Source of the DNA: Hoyosella sp. YIM 151337 | Lineage (GTDB): Bacteria > Actinomycetota > Actinomycetes > Mycobacteriales > Mycobacteriaceae | Assembly (NCBI RefSeq): GCF_026041215.1 | Contig: NZ_JAPEIQ010000030.1 | Span: forward strand, 217,703 to 281,702 | Reading direction: 5' to 3' | DNA: 64,000 bases | Part shown: in pieces, positions 61,114-64,000 of the stretch | How the letters are laid out: each line of letters starts with the position of its first letter | Position numbering within the stretch: position 1 is the stretch's first letter | Translations under genes and position numbers: made by a program | Notes under the pieces: generated by a model | The model's database searches: none | Told to the model about the DNA's origin: nothing | What the model saw: only the letters and a program-made list of their open reading frames with translations

Positions 61114-61395
61114 GCCCGTCCGCCTCCGTGTCCGGAAAACTCCGACACGAGAAATCAAAACGAGCCATCGGTCGGGACATACGACGAGACGGGTCCCATC
61201 AACCTGGCAAAATCAGGTCCCCCCATTCAGCGCTCAAACTGACGCCCACGAATAGGGTGGGCTTCAGAAATCTCCAACGACAACCGAACGCAACGAGACA
61301 GCTTGCTGCGTAGGCTATGAGGTATGTCAAAGTCATCGGGAACCGGCGGTGAAGTCCAGCGTAGGTGGCTATCTTTGTCAACGGCGGCTGAATCT

Positions 61396-61427
61396 TGACC
61401 CCTTTTCGGCAACTGAAAATTGACCCC
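61396..61427. repeat. IS21-type end repeats downstream of istB
   Basis: TGACCCC at 61396-61402 and again at 61421-61427, in the context TTTTCGGCAACTGAAAATTG. Terminal repeats of IS21 elements commonly contain such TGACCCC units. They probably mark the right end of the element carrying istB. A similar tract (GGTCCCCCCATTCAG, 61216-61230) precedes the istA fragment. Confidence 0.45.
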
Positions 61428-61436
61428 CTCGGTTGG

Positions 61437-61693
61437 TTAGGTTTCCTCGTTGCTGGCCGCGGGGACGCGGCCGAGGTCTCTGTCTTTGAGTCGGTAGGAG
61501 TCGCCTTTGAGAGCGATGACTTCAGCGTGGTGGACAAGCCGGTCAATCATGGCGGCTGCAACGACTTCGTCGCCGAAGACTTCTCCCCAGCGCCCGAAGG
61601 GTTTGTTGCTGGTGACGATCAGGCTGGCGCGTTCGTAGCGGCTGGACACGAGCTGGAAGAACAGGTTGGCGGCTTCGGGTTCGAACGGTATGT
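61437..61693 (-). pseudogene. istB: istB, 3' exon (interrupted by a group II intron)
   Basis: C-terminal part of the IS21 AAA+ helper ATPase: YIPFEPEAANLFFQLVSSRY, ERASLIVTSNKPFGRWGEVF, MIDRLVHHAEVIALKGDSYR, LKDRDLGRVPAA. It joins in frame to the 5' exon at 63939 if the intron is removed. TAA stop at 61437. Functional only if the intron splices. Confidence 0.88.
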
Positions 61694-61756
61694 GTTGGGT
61701 CGGCGGCGAGACGCCGTGCACCGTTTCCGGTGTCGGTCTTCTCGCCGCCGCCCGCC

Positions 61757-61791
61757 GAACCGGACGTGCCCGTTGGCCGGGCATCCGGCTC
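61757..61791 (-). ncRNA. Group II intron domain V (catalytic hairpin)
   Basis: On the minus strand, GAGCCGGATGCCCGG opens and CACGTCCGGTTC closes a 35-nt hairpin with a short terminal loop. This is the near-invariant catalytic domain V (AGC triad in GAGCC). Domain VI follows with the GGCGGCGAGA / TCTCGCCGCC stem. Confidence 0.88.
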
Positions 61792-61809
61792 TCCACGTGA
61801 TCCGATGAG

Positions 61810-63333
61810 TCAGGCGAGGCGTTCGCTGACCTGTCCGACGAAACCCACGTCGTCGTGGTTGGTCCGGCGGAAGCGTGCTCCAGTCGGATCGACCTCGTCG
61901 ATGTTGTAGGGCGTGCTGATCTGCGCTCCGCGGAAGCGGTAGCGTTCGACCTTCATCTTCGCCGGGTTGTAGAGGACCACACCGTCCTCAATGATGCGGT
62001 CTGCCCCGTAATAGCGGCGCCGCAACTGTTTCCAGGTCAGGCCGGGATGCTTGCGGCGTATCCAGAGCAACATCCTCCACCACGCGTACCAGCCGAGGTA
62101 GGAGAACGTCCTCTTCGATGCGCCATAGCGGAAGTAGGCCGCCCAGCCCCGGAGGATCGGGTTGACCGTCCGAAGCACCTCCGCCAACGACAACGAGGTC
62201 GTGCTTCGCGTTGTCAATTTCTTGATCTTGTGCATCACCGACGCCAACGCGTTCTTGGACGGGATGGTGAGCACAACACGACGGCCCTTGCCCCAGTTCT
62301 TCGCCTGGATGTGGAAGCCGAGGAACACAAATCCGTCGTTGATGTGGGTGATGTGGGTCTTTTCGACCGAGAGAGTCATCTTCAACCGGTCGGCCAGCAG
62401 GACCGCGACTTCCGACTTCAGTTCTTCTGCTTCGGATTTCGTGCCGTGCACCAGCACGACGAAATCGTCGGCATAGCGAATCAGCCGGTAGTTCGGTCGT
62501 CCCATTCGGCGGCGATACTTCCGCCGCCAAGGCGGGCTCATCTGTTCGTCCCAGACCCGCGCAAAATGCCGATCCAGCACGGACAGATAGACATTGGCTA
62601 ACAACGGCGAGGCGACCCCGCCCTGCGGAGTCCCGGTGAGGGTCTCCGCGAACCCACCATGCAGCTCGACAACCCCGGCTCGCAAGAACCCCGAGACCAG
62701 GCGCAGCACTTTGCGATCGGTGATGCGCTCGCCCACCAAGTCCATCAGGACGTGATGGTCGACGTTGTCGAAGCAAGCCTTGATGTCTCCCTCGATGACC
62801 CACTCGTAGGTCGACGGCTTGCGGGTGAAATGGTGGATCTCGGCGATGGCATCCTGAGCCCGACGTCCAGGCCGATATCCGTAACTGGACGGATAGAAAT
62901 CGACCTCGAAGATCGGTTCCAGGATCAGCTTCAGAGCCATCTGCGCCACCCGATCGCGCAGCGTCGGAATCCCGAGATAACGGACCTTGCCGTTCTTCTT
63001 CGGAATCACCGCCTGCTTGACCGGCAACGCGCGAAAGGTCCCGCCCCGCAGCGAGGAACGTAATTCCTCCAGGAACGGGATCACTCCCGTCCGGTCCTCG
63101 ACGTGGTAGCGGGTCACCGCGTCCACGCCCGCTGTCCTGGCACCCCGGTTGCCCGCCACCCGCTCCCAGGCCACCAACAACGTGGCCCGATCGCAAATCA
63201 AGTTGAACACATCTCCGAACCGGCGTTCCGGATCGGCCCGTGCCCATCGGTGCAGCTTGCGCTGATGATCGAGTACCCGTCGCTCAGCCGCAAAACTCTC
63301 CGGCCAAACGGTCGGTGCGTCGTTATTCAACAA
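61810..63333 (-). CDS. ltrA: Group II intron-encoded reverse transcriptase/maturase
   Basis: 507 aa. RT domains 1-7: VKQAVIPKKNGKVRYLGIPT, LRDRVAQMALKLILEPIFE, SYGYRPGRRAQDAIAEI, VIEGDIKACFDNVDHHVLM, TGTPQGGVASPLLANVYL and the catalytic YADD (Y287-D290) in LIRYADDFVVLVHG. Maturase domain X (RGWAAYFRYGASKRTFSYL) and a basic C-terminal region follow (LTWKQLRRRYYG). No HNH endonuclease domain is visible, which is typical of bacterial class C/D-like introns that use the replication fork for retrohoming. The protein helps its intron fold and copies it into new sites. Confidence 0.95.
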   Translation of the reverse strand: MLNNDAPTVWPESFAAERRVLDHQRKLHRWARADPERRFGDVFNLICDRATLLVAWERVAGNRGARTAGVDAVTRYHVEDRTGVIPFLEELRSSLRGGTFRALPVKQAVIPKKNGKVRYLGIPTLRDRVAQMALKLILEPIFEVDFYPSSYGYRPGRRAQDAIAEIHHFTRKPSTYEWVIEGDIKACFDNVDHHVLMDLVGERITDRKVLRLVSGFLRAGVVELHGGFAETLTGTPQGGVASPLLANVYLSVLDRHFARVWDEQMSPPWRRKYRRRMGRPNYRLIRYADDFVVLVHGTKSEAEELKSEVAVLLADRLKMTLSVEKTHITHINDGFVFLGFHIQAKNWGKGRRVVLTIPSKNALASVMHKIKKLTTRSTTSLSLAEVLRTVNPILRGWAAYFRYGASKRTFSYLGWYAWWRMLLWIRRKHPGLTWKQLRRRYYGADRIIEDGVVLYNPAKMKVERYRFRGAQISTPYNIDEVDPTGARFRRTNHDDVGFVGQVSERLA

Positions 63334-63938
63334 CGATCCTTCCCGACAGCAGCCCTGCTGCTATCACGCTGTCGCCCTTCCCCATGTGACCGGCTTTCCC
63401 GGCCCCGGAGTACTACGGCGACTCCGCCACGATCTGAGCCCTTCAGCGGGCGTCGCACCTGCCCCATGCCGAACCGGCTGGATGCCGGGCGAAAGGGCGG
63501 TCCCAGATCGCTTCCCACGTTCACTGATGATCTCTATGACGGCGTCGGTGCCCAGCTATACCCCGGCGGCATCGCCTCGGACCGCATATCGCAGTTTTGG
63601 TCCGGGCCTCCCACCACCCATCCACAGCAGATGGCAGGAGAGGAGACGTCATCGGATACAACGTCTCCAGCACCACAAAGCGGCCCATCCACCAGATTCG
63701 GCAGGCCGCTGACGACTCACGGGACTTCAACCACTGGTTCAGTTTCCTTGCACCCATTCCGTCTTCGCTTGCGGGCACGAACCGCCTGGTGGTCGCGGTC
63801 CGCCCCTACGTTGTCGAGGCTGCTCCCGGCCTCACCCCCAACCCGGGGTTCGGCCTGCCTCCAGCTTCAACCGGCCACTGCGATGGCCGGCGGCGAGTAC
63901 CTCCTCTCGCGAGAATCATCAGCGCCTCGTGGCGCACA

Positions 63939-64000
63939 TCCCACTTCGTCGATGATCAGCAACGGATAGCGGCCAAGGCGGATCAATTCCTGCTGGAGCC
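63939..64000 (-). pseudogene. istB: istB, 5' exon (partial, runs off the window)
   Basis: The frame reads LQQELIRLGRYPLLIIDEVG, the Walker B region of IS21 IstB ATPase, ending at the intron boundary (GTGGGAT|GTGCG). The Walker A part and istA lie beyond base 64000. Confidence 0.88.

Larger units (their letters stand above)
61694..63938 (-). mobile_element. Group II intron inserted in istB, complete
   Basis: 2245 bp. The 5' end reads GTGCG (63938-63934), the bacterial group II consensus. The 3' end reads CCCAAC (AY end) at 61694. Deleting the interval joins GAAGTGGGAT to ACATACCGTTC, giving the IstB sequence DEVG-YIPFEP. It contains about 600 nt of ribozyme domains I-III (63334-63938), the reverse-transcriptase ORF in domain IV, domain V at 61757-61791, and a domain VI stem next to the 3' end. 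All parts look intact, so it may be active. Confidence 0.92.

Overview
The window is high-GC actinobacterial DNA, almost certainly from a mycolic-acid-containing member of the Mycobacteriales. The evidence is an Emb-type arabinosyltransferase, GT87 glycosyltransferases, a mycobacterial-type inositol-3-phosphate synthase, lysine 6-aminotransferase, and a conserved core order (leuS ... ino1, padR, DUF5318, ponA1, GT87 ... rpsF, ssb, rpsR, rplI ... dnaB) that I recall from the Rv0041-Rv0058 stretch of Mycobacterium tuberculosis. A Hoyosella-like genome would fit, but the genus is a guess.

Layout. 1-5.4 kb: 5' part of lat, an SBF-like transporter, an SdpI-family protein and leuS. 5.5-14.7 kb: two small secreted proteins, an SDR, a Tat-exported PhoX-type phosphatase, a LpqY/SugA/SugB-type trehalose importer operon ending in a small membrane protein instead of an ATPase, an alpha/beta hydrolase and an LLM oxidoreductase. 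14.8-24.5 kb: Na+/H+ antiporter, ino1-padR, a lipoprotein, and the cell-wall genes ponA1 and a GT87 enzyme. 24.5-33.1 kb: a secreted hydrolase-like protein, proline dehydrogenase, a compact signalling cluster (three LuxR-type regulators, one histidine kinase, one degenerate kinase-like membrane protein), a second GT87 enzyme and endonuclease IV. 33.3-39.0 kb: rpsF-ssb-rpsR-rplI, a PfpI-family protein, a cluster of DnaA-box-like sites, and dnaB interrupted by an intein whose first LAGLIDADG motif has lost its aspartate.

39-54 kb: DUF4188 protein, GT39 enzyme, ldh, YigZ, an arsenic/cadmium-type cadI-arsR-GAP module, a stand-alone emb gene, an ECF42-type sigma factor with its DGPF/YCII partner and a matching promoter, a PAT-like acetyltransferase, a secreted HNH nuclease coupled to a small acidic protein, and a lipoprotein penicillin-binding protein.

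54-64 kb is an accessory, decaying region. It holds an IS607-like remnant (recombinase fragment plus a TnpB gene with a stop and a frameshift), a truncated and frameshifted C-N hydrolase, a SRPBCC gene, a set of orphan small genes in locally AT-richer DNA, an istA fragment, and an IS21-family istB split by a complete group II intron. The intron ends can be placed to the base (61694-63938, minus strand), because removing it restores the IstB reading frame.
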